From Skermanella rosea (GTDB lineage: Bacteria; Pseudomonadota; Alphaproteobacteria; Azospirillales; Azospirillaceae): a DNA stretch of 64,000 nucleotides. Where the stretch lies: the NCBI RefSeq assembly GCF_016806835.2, contig NZ_CP086114.1, positions 186,001-250,000 of the forward strand. Direction: 5' to 3'. Of this stretch, positions 53,040 to 62,796 are shown in pieces. Position 1 is the stretch's first letter; each line of letters opens with the position of its first letter. The notes beneath the pieces are model-generated. The model ran no database searches and was not told the DNA's origin. It saw only the letters and a list, made by a program, of their open reading frames with translations. Made by a program: the position numbers and the translations under genes.

Positions 53040-54323
53040 TCAGCGCGCCGAGAAGAAGGCGGCCGGGACGGTGACGATCGACGGGAACAGGACCAGGAGC
53101 AGCAGGACCAGGAGCTGGGCCACCATGAAGGGCCAGACACCCTTGATGACGTCCTCCATGCTGATCTTCGAGACGCCGGCCACGACGTTCAGGACGGTGC
53201 CGACCGGCGGGGTGATCAGGCCGATGGCGTTGTTCATGATGAACAGCACGCCGAAATAGACCGGGTCGATGCCCGCCTGCTTGATCACCGGCATCAGCAC
53301 CGGCGTCAGGATCAGGATGGTCGGCGTCATGTCCATGGCGGTGCCGACCACGACGACCAGCAGCATGATCGCCAGAAGCAGCAGCGTCGGGCTGTCCATC
53401 AGCGGTTCCAGCAGGTCGGTGACCATGCCGGGCAGGTCCGCGACGGTGATCATCCAGGCCGAGACCATGGCCGCTGCGACCAGGAACATCACGACCGAGG
53501 TGGTCTTGGCGGCGGTCAGGAACACGTCGTACAGGTCGCTGGGCTTCAGCTCGCGGTAGACGACGGTGGCGACGAAGAGCGAGTAGACGGCGGCGACGAC
53601 GGCCGCTTCGGTCGGGGTGAAGATGCCGAACTTCAGGCCGAAGATGATGATCAGCGGCAGCATCAGGGCCCACAGGCTGTCGATCAGCGCCCGCATCATT
53701 TCCTTCCCGGAGGCGCGGGGCGGCGTGGTGAGCGTTTCCTTGCGGACCACCAGCGCCCATGTCACGACCAGCGCCAGGCCCAGCAGGATGCCCGGGACGA
53801 TGCCGGCCAGGAACAGCTTGGTGATCGACACGTTGCCGGCGACGCCGAACATGATCATCCCGATGCTGGGCGGGATGATCGGGGCGATGATGCCGGCCGA
53901 CGCCACGAGGCCGCCCGACCGCGCCTTGTCGTGGCCGGCCCGGACCATCATCGGCACCAGCAGGGCCGACAGCGCCGCGGCGTCGGCGACCGCCGAGCCC
54001 GACAGGCTGGCCAGGATGCAGGCGGCCAGGATCGCGACATAGCCCAGGCCGCCCCGGATATGGCCGACCAGCGTCATCGCCAGCGTGACGATCCGCTTGG
54101 ACAGGCCGCCGACATTCATGATCTCGCCGGCCAGCATGAAGAAGGGCACCGCCATCAGCGGGAAGCTGTCGGCGCCGTTGATCACGTTCTGCGCCACGAT
54201 CTGGGCATCGAACAGGTCGAGATTGTACATCAGCGCCACGCCGCACAGCAGCAGCGCGAAGGCGATCGGCATGCCGAGCGCCATGGACCCCAGCAGGGAC
54301 CCCAGGAAGATCGTGATGGTCAT
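53040..54323 (-). CDS. dctM: TRAP transporter large permease (DctM family)
   Basis: 427 residues with 12 or more hydrophobic segments. TRAP large-subunit motifs are VINGADSFPLMAVPFFMLAG, SGSAVADAAALSALLVPMMV, IIAPIIPPSIGMIMFGVAGN and IGLITPPVGTVLNVVAGVSK. It forms the Na+-dependent elevator channel together with DctQ. It is 12 bases from the dctQ stop and 33 bases before the dctP start. Confidence 0.94.
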   Translation of the reverse strand: MTITIFLGSLLGSMALGMPIAFALLLCGVALMYNLDLFDAQIVAQNVINGADSFPLMAVPFFMLAGEIMNVGGLSKRIVTLAMTLVGHIRGGLGYVAILAACILASLSGSAVADAAALSALLVPMMVRAGHDKARSGGLVASAGIIAPIIPPSIGMIMFGVAGNVSITKLFLAGIVPGILLGLALVVTWALVVRKETLTTPPRASGKEMMRALIDSLWALMLPLIIIFGLKFGIFTPTEAAVVAAVYSLFVATVVYRELKPSDLYDVFLTAAKTTSVVMFLVAAAMVSAWMITVADLPGMVTDLLEPLMDSPTLLLLAIMLLVVVVGTAMDMTPTILILTPVLMPVIKQAGIDPVYFGVLFIMNNAIGLITPPVGTVLNVVAGVSKISMEDVIKGVWPFMVAQLLVLLLLVLFPSIVTVPAAFFSAR

Positions 54324-54335
54324 CGCGGGTGCCCC

Positions 54336-54932
54336 TTATTTCCTGGTCGTCGAGGTTGCCGGCGCGGTGCCCGCGGCCAGCGGGACGGGCTGGCCGTGGT
54401 GCCCGGCCATCCCCTCCAGCTCTTCCAGTTCCTCGGACTCTCGGACCATGACCAGGTCGGCCTCGGTCGCCTTGCCGGTGGCGACGATGTAGAGGTTGTA
54501 GAGCAGGATCAGCAGGGCGGAGACGCCGAAGACCACGCCGACGCCGTAGAACAGGCCCATGGAGAAGCCGGTGGCGGGGGCCGCGACGTCGATGTTGATC
54601 AGGGTCTGCTGCCAGCTGCCGTCGAGCATCAGCCAGGTCGCGTAGAGCATCAGCAGATGGCTGACCACCAGGCAGACCTTCTTGCCGAGGCTGGGAAGCC
54701 GGCGGACCAGGATGTCGACGCCGAGATGGCCGTGCTCCTTCAGGGCGACGATCGCGCCCAGGAAGGTCAGCCAGACGAACAGCAGGCGCGAGATCTCCTC
54801 CGACGCCGTGATGCCCATGTTGAAGCCGTAGCGAAGCACCACGTTGCCGAACACCAGCACCACCATCGCCGCGAGGCACAGCGTGATGACGATCTTGAGC
54901 AGCGTGAAATAGCCTTGGACTATCTTGTTCAT
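54336..54932 (-). CDS. dctQ: TRAP transporter small permease (DctQ family)
   Basis: 198 residues with four hydrophobic helices and the small-subunit motif ITASEEISRLLFVWLTFLGA then IVALKEHGHLGVDIL. The ribosome site GGAGGGAGGAGACA is very strong. The C-terminal 45 residues form an unusual hydrophilic tail (MVRESEELEELEGMAGHHGQ) not seen in typical DctQ. First transporter gene after aroE, 90 bases away. Confidence 0.92.
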   Translation of the reverse strand: MNKIVQGYFTLLKIVITLCLAAMVVLVFGNVVLRYGFNMGITASEEISRLLFVWLTFLGAIVALKEHGHLGVDILVRRLPSLGKKVCLVVSHLLMLYATWLMLDGSWQQTLINIDVAAPATGFSMGLFYGVGVVFGVSALLILLYNLYIVATGKATEADLVMVRESEELEELEGMAGHHGQPVPLAAGTAPATSTTRK

Positions 54933-55022
54933 TGTCTCCTCCCTCCGAAGTCGGATCGTGCCGGAGTCGGCATTTGGGCCGGCCTGCCGTCGGTCTCCCG
55001 ATTCAGTGTACAGCGCGGCGGC

Positions 55023-55877
55023 CTACATCGAGGCGAAATGCCCGCGCATGCGTTCGGCATCCGGCCGGACGCCGGTGATCAGCTCGAACGCGCCGACCGC
55101 CTGGAAAACCGCCATCCCGCCGCCGTCCAGCGTGCGGCAGCCCAGGCCGCGGGCGACCCGCAGCAGTTCCGTTTCCAGGGGAAAATAGACGATCTCCGCG
55201 ACCCAGAGGGCCGGGTGGAGGAACTCCGCCGGCAGGGGCAGCCCGGGCAGCTTGGCCATGCCGGTCGGCGTGCAGTGGATCAGCCCGCAGGATTCGGCGA
55301 CGTCCTTCGCCAGATCGGTGCCGGCCACGGCCCGGCCCTCGCCGAAGCGGGCGGACAGTTCGGCGGCGAGACCGGCGGCGCGGGACCGGTCCCTGTCGAA
55401 GATCGACAGCCGGCCGACTCCCAGCGCCAGCGCCGCATGGGCGACCGCGGCGCCGGCGCCGCCCGCGCCCAGCTGCACGGCGGTGTCGCGCTTCACGTCG
55501 GGCAGGCCGCGCCGGAAGCTCTCCGCGAAGCCCCACCAGTCGGTGTTGTGGCCGTGGCTCCTGCCGTCCCGGAACACGACCGTGTTGACCGCGCCCAGCT
55601 GGCGGGCGTCGTCGGACAGCTCGTCCAGCAGAGGGATGATCGCCTGCTTGCAGGGATACGTGACGTTCAGGCCGTCGAAGCCCATGCGCCGCGCCGCCTG
55701 GACGAGGTCGGGCAGCGCTTCCGGGCCGAGGCCGAGCTTGTCGATGTCGATCAGCCGGTAGACGTAGCGCATGCCCTGCTCGGCGCCCTCGCGCTCGTGC
55801 ATGGACGGCGTGCGGGACGCCTGGATGCCGGCGCCGATCAGGCCCGCGAGGAACGAGGGGTGGTTCGATGCTGTCAT
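55023..55877 (-). CDS. aroE: Shikimate/quinate dehydrogenase, catabolic type
   Basis: 284 residues from the ATG at 55877 with GGAG upstream. AroE landmarks are SRTPSMHEREG (substrate Ser), LNVTYPCKQAIIPLL (catalytic Lys), GHNTDWWGF (catalytic Asp) and the nucleotide motif QLGAGGAGAAVAHA. After the glycine motif the sequence reads LSIFDRDRSRA; the Asp where NADP-specific AroE proteins have the NRT motif suggests NAD preference, as expected for catabolic quinate/shikimate dehydrogenases. It would oxidise shikimate to 3-dehydroshikimate for QuiC. The upstream extended frame reaches the operators and is not coding. Confidence 0.88.
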   Translation of the reverse strand: MTASNHPSFLAGLIGAGIQASRTPSMHEREGAEQGMRYVYRLIDIDKLGLGPEALPDLVQAARRMGFDGLNVTYPCKQAIIPLLDELSDDARQLGAVNTVVFRDGRSHGHNTDWWGFAESFRRGLPDVKRDTAVQLGAGGAGAAVAHAALALGVGRLSIFDRDRSRAAGLAAELSARFGEGRAVAGTDLAKDVAESCGLIHCTPTGMAKLPGLPLPAEFLHPALWVAEIVYFPLETELLRVARGLGCRTLDGGGMAVFQAVGAFELITGVRPDAERMRGHFASM

Positions 55878-56000
55878 CGGGTGCTCCAGGCAAGGCGGCA
55901 TGGGCCGGGCGCGGCGGCATCGGGACGGCTTTCCCGGGATGCGCTGGTGGCCGCGGCTGAAGTTCCTCCCGAACCGCCTGTTATTCTTCTCGCCCGAAAA

Positions 56001-56053
56001 ATGAACCGACCGGTACATTCCTGTCAAGCAAAAATGTACGAACCGGAACGTTC
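56001..56053. promoter_or_regulatory. Shared catabolic operator, sites 2 and 3 (aroE-dctQMP promoter)
   Basis: ATGAACCGACCGGTACATTC (56001-56020) and ATGTACGAACCGGAACGTTC (56034-56053) match the quiC site and lie about 125-175 bases before aroE. Site starts are 33 bases apart, about three turns, so dimers could bind the same DNA face. Site 3 ends 6 bases from the end of the EamA gene. Confidence 0.72.
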
Positions 56054-56059
56054 AATAAA

Positions 56060-56935
56060 CTACCTCCGTGTCAGGGCGGAGTAGCTGCCCGCGGCGATGA
56101 CGATGCCGGCCCCGACCAGGGTCCATGCGTCCGGGAGGTCTCCGAACACCAGGTATCCGATGATCACGGCCCAGAGCAGCAGCGTGTAGCTGAACGGCTG
56201 GGTCACCGCGACCGGCGCCATCTGGAGGGCCCGGATCAGCAGGAAATGGCCGGCGCCGCCCAGAACCGCCGCCGCCATGAACAATGGCCAGTGCGCCGGC
56301 TCCGGCATCCGCCACTGCAGCAGCGCCGGAACGGAAATCACCACGGCGCCGATGACGATCTGCCACAGCAGGCTGGTCTCGGCGGCATCGACCCGCCCGA
56401 CCAGACGGGTGAGCACTTGGTAGAGGGCGTAGAGCAGGACGGCGGCCAGCACCATCAGCGTCGCCGGCTGGACGACCCCCAGGCCGGGGCGAAGCACGAT
56501 CACGGCGCCCACGAAGCCGGCGGCGATCGCGGCCCATTGCCGGAGCCCGGCCCGCTCCCCCAGCAGCGGCACCGAGAGGGCGGCGACCACCAACGGCGTC
56601 AGCGCCACCACCGCATGCACGTCCGCCAGGGGCAGCCGCCCGAACGCCCAGATGACCATGCCGATCTCGACGGCGAGCAGAAGCGCCCGGGCGCACTGGA
56701 TCCAAGGGCGCTGGGAATGGGCGACGCGGCCGATCCGGCGCGGCGGGATCACCACCAGCAGCAGCGGCACCGTGAACAGGTATCGCAGCCACAGCACCTG
56801 GGGCGCCGAGTAACGGACGCTGAGATACTTGCTGACGGCATCCATCAGCCCGAACAGCAGCATCGCCGCGAGCGTGATGGCGATGCCCCGGAGTTCCCGG
56901 GAACCCGGGGCATCGCCTGGGGAAGGTGTCTGCAC
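56060..56935 (-). CDS. EamA/DMT-family transporter
   Basis: 291 residues from a GTG at 56935 with AGGAAA upstream; a longer in-frame start at 57244 would cross the operators and is unlikely. Ten hydrophobic helices form two EamA repeats (LRGIAITLAAMLLFGLMDAV, LPLADVHAVVALTPLVVAAL; LYALYQVLTRLVGRVDAAET, GAGHFLLIRALQMAPVAVTQ). It probably moves a small metabolite across the inner membrane; export of a pathway intermediate or import of an aromatic acid are both possible. Flanked on both sides by shared operators. Confidence 0.85.
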   Translation of the reverse strand: MQTPSPGDAPGSRELRGIAITLAAMLLFGLMDAVSKYLSVRYSAPQVLWLRYLFTVPLLLVVIPPRRIGRVAHSQRPWIQCARALLLAVEIGMVIWAFGRLPLADVHAVVALTPLVVAALSVPLLGERAGLRQWAAIAAGFVGAVIVLRPGLGVVQPATLMVLAAVLLYALYQVLTRLVGRVDAAETSLLWQIVIGAVVISVPALLQWRMPEPAHWPLFMAAAVLGGAGHFLLIRALQMAPVAVTQPFSYTLLLWAVIIGYLVFGDLPDAWTLVGAGIVIAAGSYSALTRR

Positions 56936-57056
56936 GATGTTTTCCTGATGTTGACGGACGTGTCCCGCGGGCCGGCTGGGATCGACGGGTCGGAGGGAAA
57001 CCGCCCCGCAGACGGGAACATGCTTCCGCATGCCCCCTTTTTTCGCTTGTAGCATA

Positions 57057-57106
57057 ATGGACCGACTGGTAATCCTATTACCAGGAATGTACGAACTAGA
57101 ACGTTC
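57057..57106. promoter_or_regulatory. Shared catabolic operator, sites 4 and 5 (EamA / BKACE-pca intergenic)
   Basis: ATGGACCGACTGGTAATCCT (57057-57076) and ATGTACGAACTAGAACGTTC (57087-57106) are 30 bases apart. Site 4 is the most diverged copy, but it overlaps a perfect palindrome CTGGTAATCCTATTACCAG (57066-57084). The pair is 121 bases before the EamA GTG and about 170 before the BKACE ATG, so it can serve both divergent units. Confidence 0.68.
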
Positions 57107-57273
57107 AAAACCGGACCGCCGGCCAGCTCCAGTATTCGGGTATGCAAAGTCGGTCAAGTCCGGCGGCCGGGATGCCGACTGAACCAGCGCCCCGCGCCGC
57201 TGTTGACAAGATCGAGGCCCGGACATCGCGCGGCGCCCAAGCAAGAACAGACATCCAGGAGGGGGAAGAATCC

Positions 57274-58107
57274 ATGTCCAGACCCGTCGTCATCGCCGTC
57301 GCCATCACCGGATCGGTGCCGCGCAAGAAGGACAATCCGGCGGTGCCGGTGACCCCGTCGGAACAGGTGGAATCGACCCACGAGGCGTTCGAGGCGGGAG
57401 CAAGCCTGGTCCATGTCCATGTGCGCAACCCGGACGAGACGCCGTCCTCCAGCCCGGAGCTGTTCGCGCAGGTCCAGGAAGGCATCCGCAAGCACTGTCC
57501 CGGCATGATCGTCCAGTTCTCGACCGGGGGGCGCGGGCGCGACCAGGCGGCGCGCGGCAGCGCCCTGTACCTGAAGCCGGACATGGCGTCGCTGTCCACC
57601 GGCTCGGTCAATTTCCCGACCATCGTCTACGAGAACGCGCCCGCGCTGGTGACCGACCTCGCCACCCGGATGAAGGAGAACGACATCCGGCCGGAGATCG
57701 AGATCTTCGACCTGTCGCATATCCACGGCGCCCGGCGGCTGATCGACGAGGGGCTGATGAGCAGCCGGCCGCATGTGCAGTTCGTCATGGGCGTCAAGAA
57801 CGCGATGCCGGCCGACGAGCGCCTGCTGGACATCCTGCTGGGCGAGTTGAAGCGGGTGATCCCCGAGGCCACCTGGACGGCTGCCGGGATCGGGCGCTTC
57901 CAGAACGAGGTGATGCGCTGGGTGCTGGAGCGCGGCGCCGACGGCGTGCGCACGGGCCTGGAGGACAATATCCGCATCGCCAAGGACCGGCTGGCCCGGA
58001 GCAATGCCGAGCTGGTCCAGGTCGCCGCCGAACTTTGCGCGAACAACGGCGCCCGGCCCGCGACCGTGGAAGAGGCCAGGCGGATGCTCGACATCCGCGC
58101 CGCCTGA
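57274..58107 (+). CDS. Beta-keto acid cleavage enzyme (BKACE, DUF849 family)
   Basis: 277 residues from an ATG with GGAGGGGGAAG upstream. BKACE landmarks are VIAVAITGSVPRKKDNPAVP, the zinc-binding SLVHVHVRNPDETPSSSPEL, IVQFSTGGRGRDQAARGSAL, IEIFDLSHIHGARRLIDEGL, FVMGVKNAMPADERLLDILL and GVRTGLEDNIRIAKDRLARS. The family condenses a beta-keto acid with acetyl-CoA to give acetoacetate and a new CoA ester. It heads the operon BKACE-pcaBDCHG, so beta-ketoadipate, the product of the following genes, is a natural candidate substrate. That would give succinyl-CoA in one step; this is inference. Confidence 0.9.
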   Translation: MSRPVVIAVAITGSVPRKKDNPAVPVTPSEQVESTHEAFEAGASLVHVHVRNPDETPSSSPELFAQVQEGIRKHCPGMIVQFSTGGRGRDQAARGSALYLKPDMASLSTGSVNFPTIVYENAPALVTDLATRMKENDIRPEIEIFDLSHIHGARRLIDEGLMSSRPHVQFVMGVKNAMPADERLLDILLGELKRVIPEATWTAAGIGRFQNEVMRWVLERGADGVRTGLEDNIRIAKDRLARSNAELVQVAAELCANNGARPATVEEARRMLDIRAA

Positions 58108-58126
58108 CGGCCGGAGGAGTTTCGCG

Positions 58127-59470
<1,344 letters not shown>

Positions 59471-59492
59471 AAGCCAAGGAAGGGAGGAACCC

Positions 59493-60293
59493 ATGCCCCA
59501 CGTCACCACCGGGGACGGGACCCGGATCCACTATCGGTTCGACGGAGCCGAGGGGAGCCCGGTCCTGCTGCTGTCCAATTCGCTCGGCACCGTCCTGGAG
59601 ATGTGGGATCCCCAGATGCCCGCCCTGGCCGAGCGGTTCCGCGTGCTGCGCTACGACAGCCGGGGCCATGGCCGCTCCGACGCGCCGGCGGGTCCCTACA
59701 CCATCGAGCGGCTGGGCCGCGACGCGGTCGAGCTGCTGGACGCGCTGGACATCGACAGGGTCCTGTTCTGCGGCCTGTCCAAGGGCGGCATGGTCGGCCA
59801 GTGGCTGGGCGTCAACGCGCCGGAGAGGATCGGGCGCCTGGTGCTCGCCAACACGTCCGCCTTCATCGGCTCGCCCGAAGTCTGGAACGCCCGCATCGAG
59901 ACGGTCAGGCGGGACGGCATGGCCGCGATCGTGCCCGGAGTGATCGACCGCTGGTTCACGCAGCACTTCCGGAAGGCCGATCCCGCCGCCGTGGAGCGGA
60001 TCGCCGCCATGCTGCGCGATACCCCGCCGGAAGGCTACGCCGCCTGCTGCGCGGCGGTGCGCGACATGGACCAGCGCGCCGACATCGCCGGCATCGCCGT
60101 GCCGACGCTGGTGATATCCGGGACCCACGACCTGGCGACGCCGCCGGCCCAGTCGCAGCTGATCGCGGCGGCCATTCCCGGGGCGGCGCTGGTCGACCTG
60201 GACGCGGCGCACCTGTCCAACGTCGAGCAGGCCGACCTGTTCACCCGCAACCTGATCGGGTTCCTCCAGATGACGGAGACCAAGCATGGATGA
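59493..60293 (+). CDS. pcaD: 3-oxoadipate enol-lactonase
   Basis: 266 residues, alpha/beta hydrolase fold: VLLLSNSLGTVLEMWDPQMP (PcaD-type N-terminus), RYDSRGHGRSDAPAGPYTIE, the nucleophile elbow FCGLSKGGMVGQWLG with Ser near 93, ISGTHDLATPP (Asp) and AHLSNVEQADLF (His). It hydrolyses 3-oxoadipate enol-lactone to beta-ketoadipate. It overlaps pcaC by 8 bases, so the two are translationally coupled. Confidence 0.94.
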   Translation: MPHVTTGDGTRIHYRFDGAEGSPVLLLSNSLGTVLEMWDPQMPALAERFRVLRYDSRGHGRSDAPAGPYTIERLGRDAVELLDALDIDRVLFCGLSKGGMVGQWLGVNAPERIGRLVLANTSAFIGSPEVWNARIETVRRDGMAAIVPGVIDRWFTQHFRKADPAAVERIAAMLRDTPPEGYAACCAAVRDMDQRADIAGIAVPTLVISGTHDLATPPAQSQLIAAAIPGAALVDLDAAHLSNVEQADLFTRNLIGFLQMTETKHG

Positions 60294-60675
60294 CCGTGAA
60301 CGCTACGACCGGGGCATGGAGGTGCGCCGCGCGGTCCTGGGCGATGCCCATGTCGACCGCTCCCTGGGCCGCCGCACCCCGTTCAACGAGGAGTTCCAGG
60401 ATCTCATCACCCGCTATGCCTGGGGGGAGATCTGGACCCGGCCGGGCCTGCCGCGCCACACCCGGAGCTGCATGACCCTGTCCATGATGGCGGCGCTGGG
60501 CCACTGGGAAGAGTTCGCCATGCATGTCCGCGCGGCCTTCAACAACGGCCTGACCCGCGACGACATCAAGGAAGTGCTGCTCCAGATCGGGATCTATTGC
60601 GGCGTCCCGGTCGCGAACCACGCCTTCCAGATCGCGCAGGAGGTCTTCGACACCATGGAGGGAGGGAGACCATGA
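60286..60675 (+). CDS. pcaC: 4-carboxymuconolactone decarboxylase
   Basis: 129 residues: YDRGMEVRRAVLGDAHVDRS, PFNEEFQDLITRYAWGEIWT, RPGLPRHTRSCMTLSMMAAL and the active-site segment DIKEVLLQIGIYCGVPVANH are characteristic of PcaC (AhpD-like fold). It decarboxylates 4-carboxymuconolactone to the enol-lactone used by PcaD. It is a separate gene here, not fused to pcaD (pcaL) as in some bacteria. It overlaps pcaH by four bases. Confidence 0.95.
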   Translation: MDDRERYDRGMEVRRAVLGDAHVDRSLGRRTPFNEEFQDLITRYAWGEIWTRPGLPRHTRSCMTLSMMAALGHWEEFAMHVRAAFNNGLTRDDIKEVLLQIGIYCGVPVANHAFQIAQEVFDTMEGGRP

Positions 60676-61382
60676 AACCGAATACGGAATATACCCGGCG
60701 GGACTGGAGCAGCCACCCGCCCTACATCGTTCCGGACTACAAGTCGACGCTGCTGCGCGGTCCGACCAAACCGCTGGTTCCGCTGCCGCACGGCCTGTCG
60801 GAGCTGACCGGCCCGGTGTTCGGCCACGACAGCGTCGGCCCGCTCGACCACGACCTGACGCGGAACGGCGTCCGGAACGGCGAGCCGCTGGGCGAGCGCA
60901 TCATCGTCACCGGCCGGGTGATGGACGAGGCCGGCCGCCCAGTGCCGCACAGCCTGATCGAGGTCTGGCAGGCCAACGCCGCCGGCCGCTACATCCACCG
61001 CTGGGACCAGCACGACGCCCCGCTCGACCCCAACTTCTTCGGCGGCGGCCGCACCGTCACCGACGCCGAGGGCCGCTACCGCTTCGTCACGATCAAGCCC
61101 GGAGCCTATCCCTGGGGCAACCACCACAATGCCTGGCGGCCCAACCACATCCATTTCTCGCTGTTCGGCCCCAGCTTCGTCACCCGCCTGGTCACGCAGA
61201 TGTACTTTCCCGGCGACCCGCTGCTGGCGTTCGACCCGATCTACCAGGGCATCCCGGAGAAGTCGCGCGAGCGGCTGGTGTCGCGCTTCTCGCTCGACGT
61301 GACCGAGCCGATGCAGGCCCTGGGCTACGAGTTCGACATCGTGCTGCGCGGCCCGCGCGCCACCCCGACCCACGAGGACTGA
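60672..61382 (+). CDS. pcaH: Protocatechuate 3,4-dioxygenase beta subunit
   Basis: 236 residues. The N-terminal arm (YTRRDWSSHPPYIVPDYKST) and intradiol core (IIVTGRVMDEAGRPVPHSLI, EVWQANAAGRYIHRWDQHDA, NHHNAWRPNHIHFSLFGPSF) are clear. Fe(III) ligands visible are a Tyr in GRYIHR, a Tyr in AYPWGNHH and the two His of NHIHFS. With PcaG it cleaves protocatechuate between C3 and C4 to 3-carboxymuconate. The start overlaps the pcaC stop. Confidence 0.96.
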   Translation: MKPNTEYTRRDWSSHPPYIVPDYKSTLLRGPTKPLVPLPHGLSELTGPVFGHDSVGPLDHDLTRNGVRNGEPLGERIIVTGRVMDEAGRPVPHSLIEVWQANAAGRYIHRWDQHDAPLDPNFFGGGRTVTDAEGRYRFVTIKPGAYPWGNHHNAWRPNHIHFSLFGPSFVTRLVTQMYFPGDPLLAFDPIYQGIPEKSRERLVSRFSLDVTEPMQALGYEFDIVLRGPRATPTHED

Positions 61383-61385
61383 GCC

Positions 61386-61967
61386 ATGCCCGAGCAGACC
61401 CCCTCGCAGACGGTTGGACCCTATTTCGCCTACGGGCTGGTCCCGGAATCCTACGGCCGGCCCGGCATCGCCGGGGGCCGGATCGGCGACGAGCGATCGC
61501 CGGGCGAGCGCATCGTGGTGACCGGGCGCGTGATCGACGGCGCCGGCAACCCGGTGATAGACAGCCTGGTCGAGGTCTGGCAGGCCGACGCCGAAGGCCG
61601 CTACGACCATCCGGCCGACGGCCGGGGCGCCGACTTCCACGGCTTCGCCCGCGTGGGTACAGACGGGAGCGGCGCCTTCCGGATCGAGACGATCAAGCCG
61701 GGGCAGGTAGCCGGGGCGGATGCCCGGCCGCAGGCGCCGCACCTGAACGTGACGGTGTTCGCCCGCGGGCTGCCCGACCACGCCTACACGCGAATATATT
61801 TCGGCGACGAGGCCGAGGCCAACGCGGCCGACATGGTGTTAAACCTGGTAGAGCCGGCCCGGCGCGGCACCCTGGTCGCCCGGCGCGAGGACACCGCCGG
61901 CGGGCCGGTCTACCGCTTCGACATCCACCTCCAGGGCGACGCCGAGACCGTCTTCTTCGACGCCTGA
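61386..61967 (+). CDS. pcaG: Protocatechuate 3,4-dioxygenase alpha subunit
   Basis: 193 residues beginning EQTPSQTVGPYFAYGLVPES, the standard PcaG start, then IVVTGRVIDGAGNPVIDSLV, EVWQADAEGRYDHPADGRG and PHLNVTVFARGLPDHAYTRI. It lacks the iron ligands, as expected for the structural alpha subunit. It follows pcaH after three bases and ends the pca operon, although the terC gene follows after 33 bases on the same strand. Confidence 0.95.
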   Translation: MPEQTPSQTVGPYFAYGLVPESYGRPGIAGGRIGDERSPGERIVVTGRVIDGAGNPVIDSLVEVWQADAEGRYDHPADGRGADFHGFARVGTDGSGAFRIETIKPGQVAGADARPQAPHLNVTVFARGLPDHAYTRIYFGDEAEANAADMVLNLVEPARRGTLVARREDTAGGPVYRFDIHLQGDAETVFFDA

Positions 61968-62000
61968 TCCGGCGCGCCCATCCTCCAGGGGAATCACGAC

Positions 62001-62639
62001 TTGGAAAATATCGATCTTTGGTCACAACTCGCGGCGCTGGGGCAGGTCATCGCCATCGACCTGGTGCTGGCCGGCGACAACGCCATCGTGGTCGGCATGG
62101 CCGCCGCCGCGGTTCCGATGGAGCAGCGCCGCAAGGTCATCTTCTGGGGCATCGGCGCCGCCATCGGGCTGCGCATCTTCTTCGCGCTGATCACCACCCA
62201 ACTCCTCGCGATCATCGGGCTGACGCTGGCCGGCGGCGTGCTGCTGCTGTGGGTCTGCTGGAAGATGTACCGCGAGCTCCGCTCCCACGGGAGGGACGAG
62301 GTGGCGCCCGACGAGGCGATGGATGCCAAGGCCGCGGTCGCCGCCGGGGGCGTCACCTTCGGCGCCGCGATCTGGCAGATCGTCGTCGCCGACGTGTCCA
62401 TGTCGCTGGACAACGTGCTGGCGGTCGCCGGCGCCGCCAAGGACCATCCGACCATCCTGGTGATCGGGCTCCTGCTGTCCGTGGTGCTGATGGGCGCCGC
62501 CGCCAACATGATCGCCCACGTGCTGCACAAGCACCGCTGGATCGGCTGGGTCGGCCTGCTGATCATCACCTACGTCGCGCTCGACATGATCTGGCGGGGC
62601 AGCCGGGAGGTGCTCGCGCACACCGCCTGGCTGACCTGA
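62001..62639 (+). CDS. TerC-family integral membrane protein (YjbE-like)
   Basis: 212 residues from a TTG. Seven hydrophobic segments; the two TerC motifs IDLVLAGDNAIVVGMAAAAV (second acidic residue conserved) and IVVADVSMSLDNVLAVAGAA are present, the likely metal-binding pair. The family includes Mn2+ exporters and helpers of metal loading to secreted proteins. A link to pcaGH (an iron enzyme) is not implied; the 33-base gap suggests read-through at most. No manganese riboswitch was seen in the short leader. Confidence 0.86.
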   Translation: MENIDLWSQLAALGQVIAIDLVLAGDNAIVVGMAAAAVPMEQRRKVIFWGIGAAIGLRIFFALITTQLLAIIGLTLAGGVLLLWVCWKMYRELRSHGRDEVAPDEAMDAKAAVAAGGVTFGAAIWQIVVADVSMSLDNVLAVAGAAKDHPTILVIGLLLSVVLMGAAANMIAHVLHKHRWIGWVGLLIITYVALDMIWRGSREVLAHTAWLT

Positions 62640-62736
62640 AGTACACCCCGGAATACCAAATAGCGGCGTCTCCCTGCGGGACGCCGGGCAGGCGAACGCG
62701 GTTCACGACAGGAGCGGGGCGAAACGACCCGCTCCA

Positions 62737-62786
62737 AGGGAGCCCCGAACCAGGGAGCCCCGAACCAGGGAGCCCCAACTAGGGAG
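62737..62786. repeat. 15-base tandem repeats ending in the maeB ribosome site
   Basis: AGGGAGCCCCGAACC is repeated at 62737 and 62752 exactly, at 62767 with small changes (14 bases), and a fourth AGGGAG follows at 62781. The last AGGGAG is the probable ribosome site of the malic enzyme (ATG at 62797), so every unit carries a Shine-Dalgarno-like core. Confidence 0.85.
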
Positions 62787-62796
62787 AACGTGACCA

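Noticed and set aside
51528-56084. 1518-codon plus-strand ORF
   Set aside because: It is a shadow over dctP, dctM, dctQ and aroE on the minus strand; Asp/His/Gln/Arg-rich composition without domains.
62639-62796. Manganese or other riboswitch between terC and maeB
   Set aside because: The gap is mostly 15-base tandem repeats and shows no conserved aptamer features that I can recognise.
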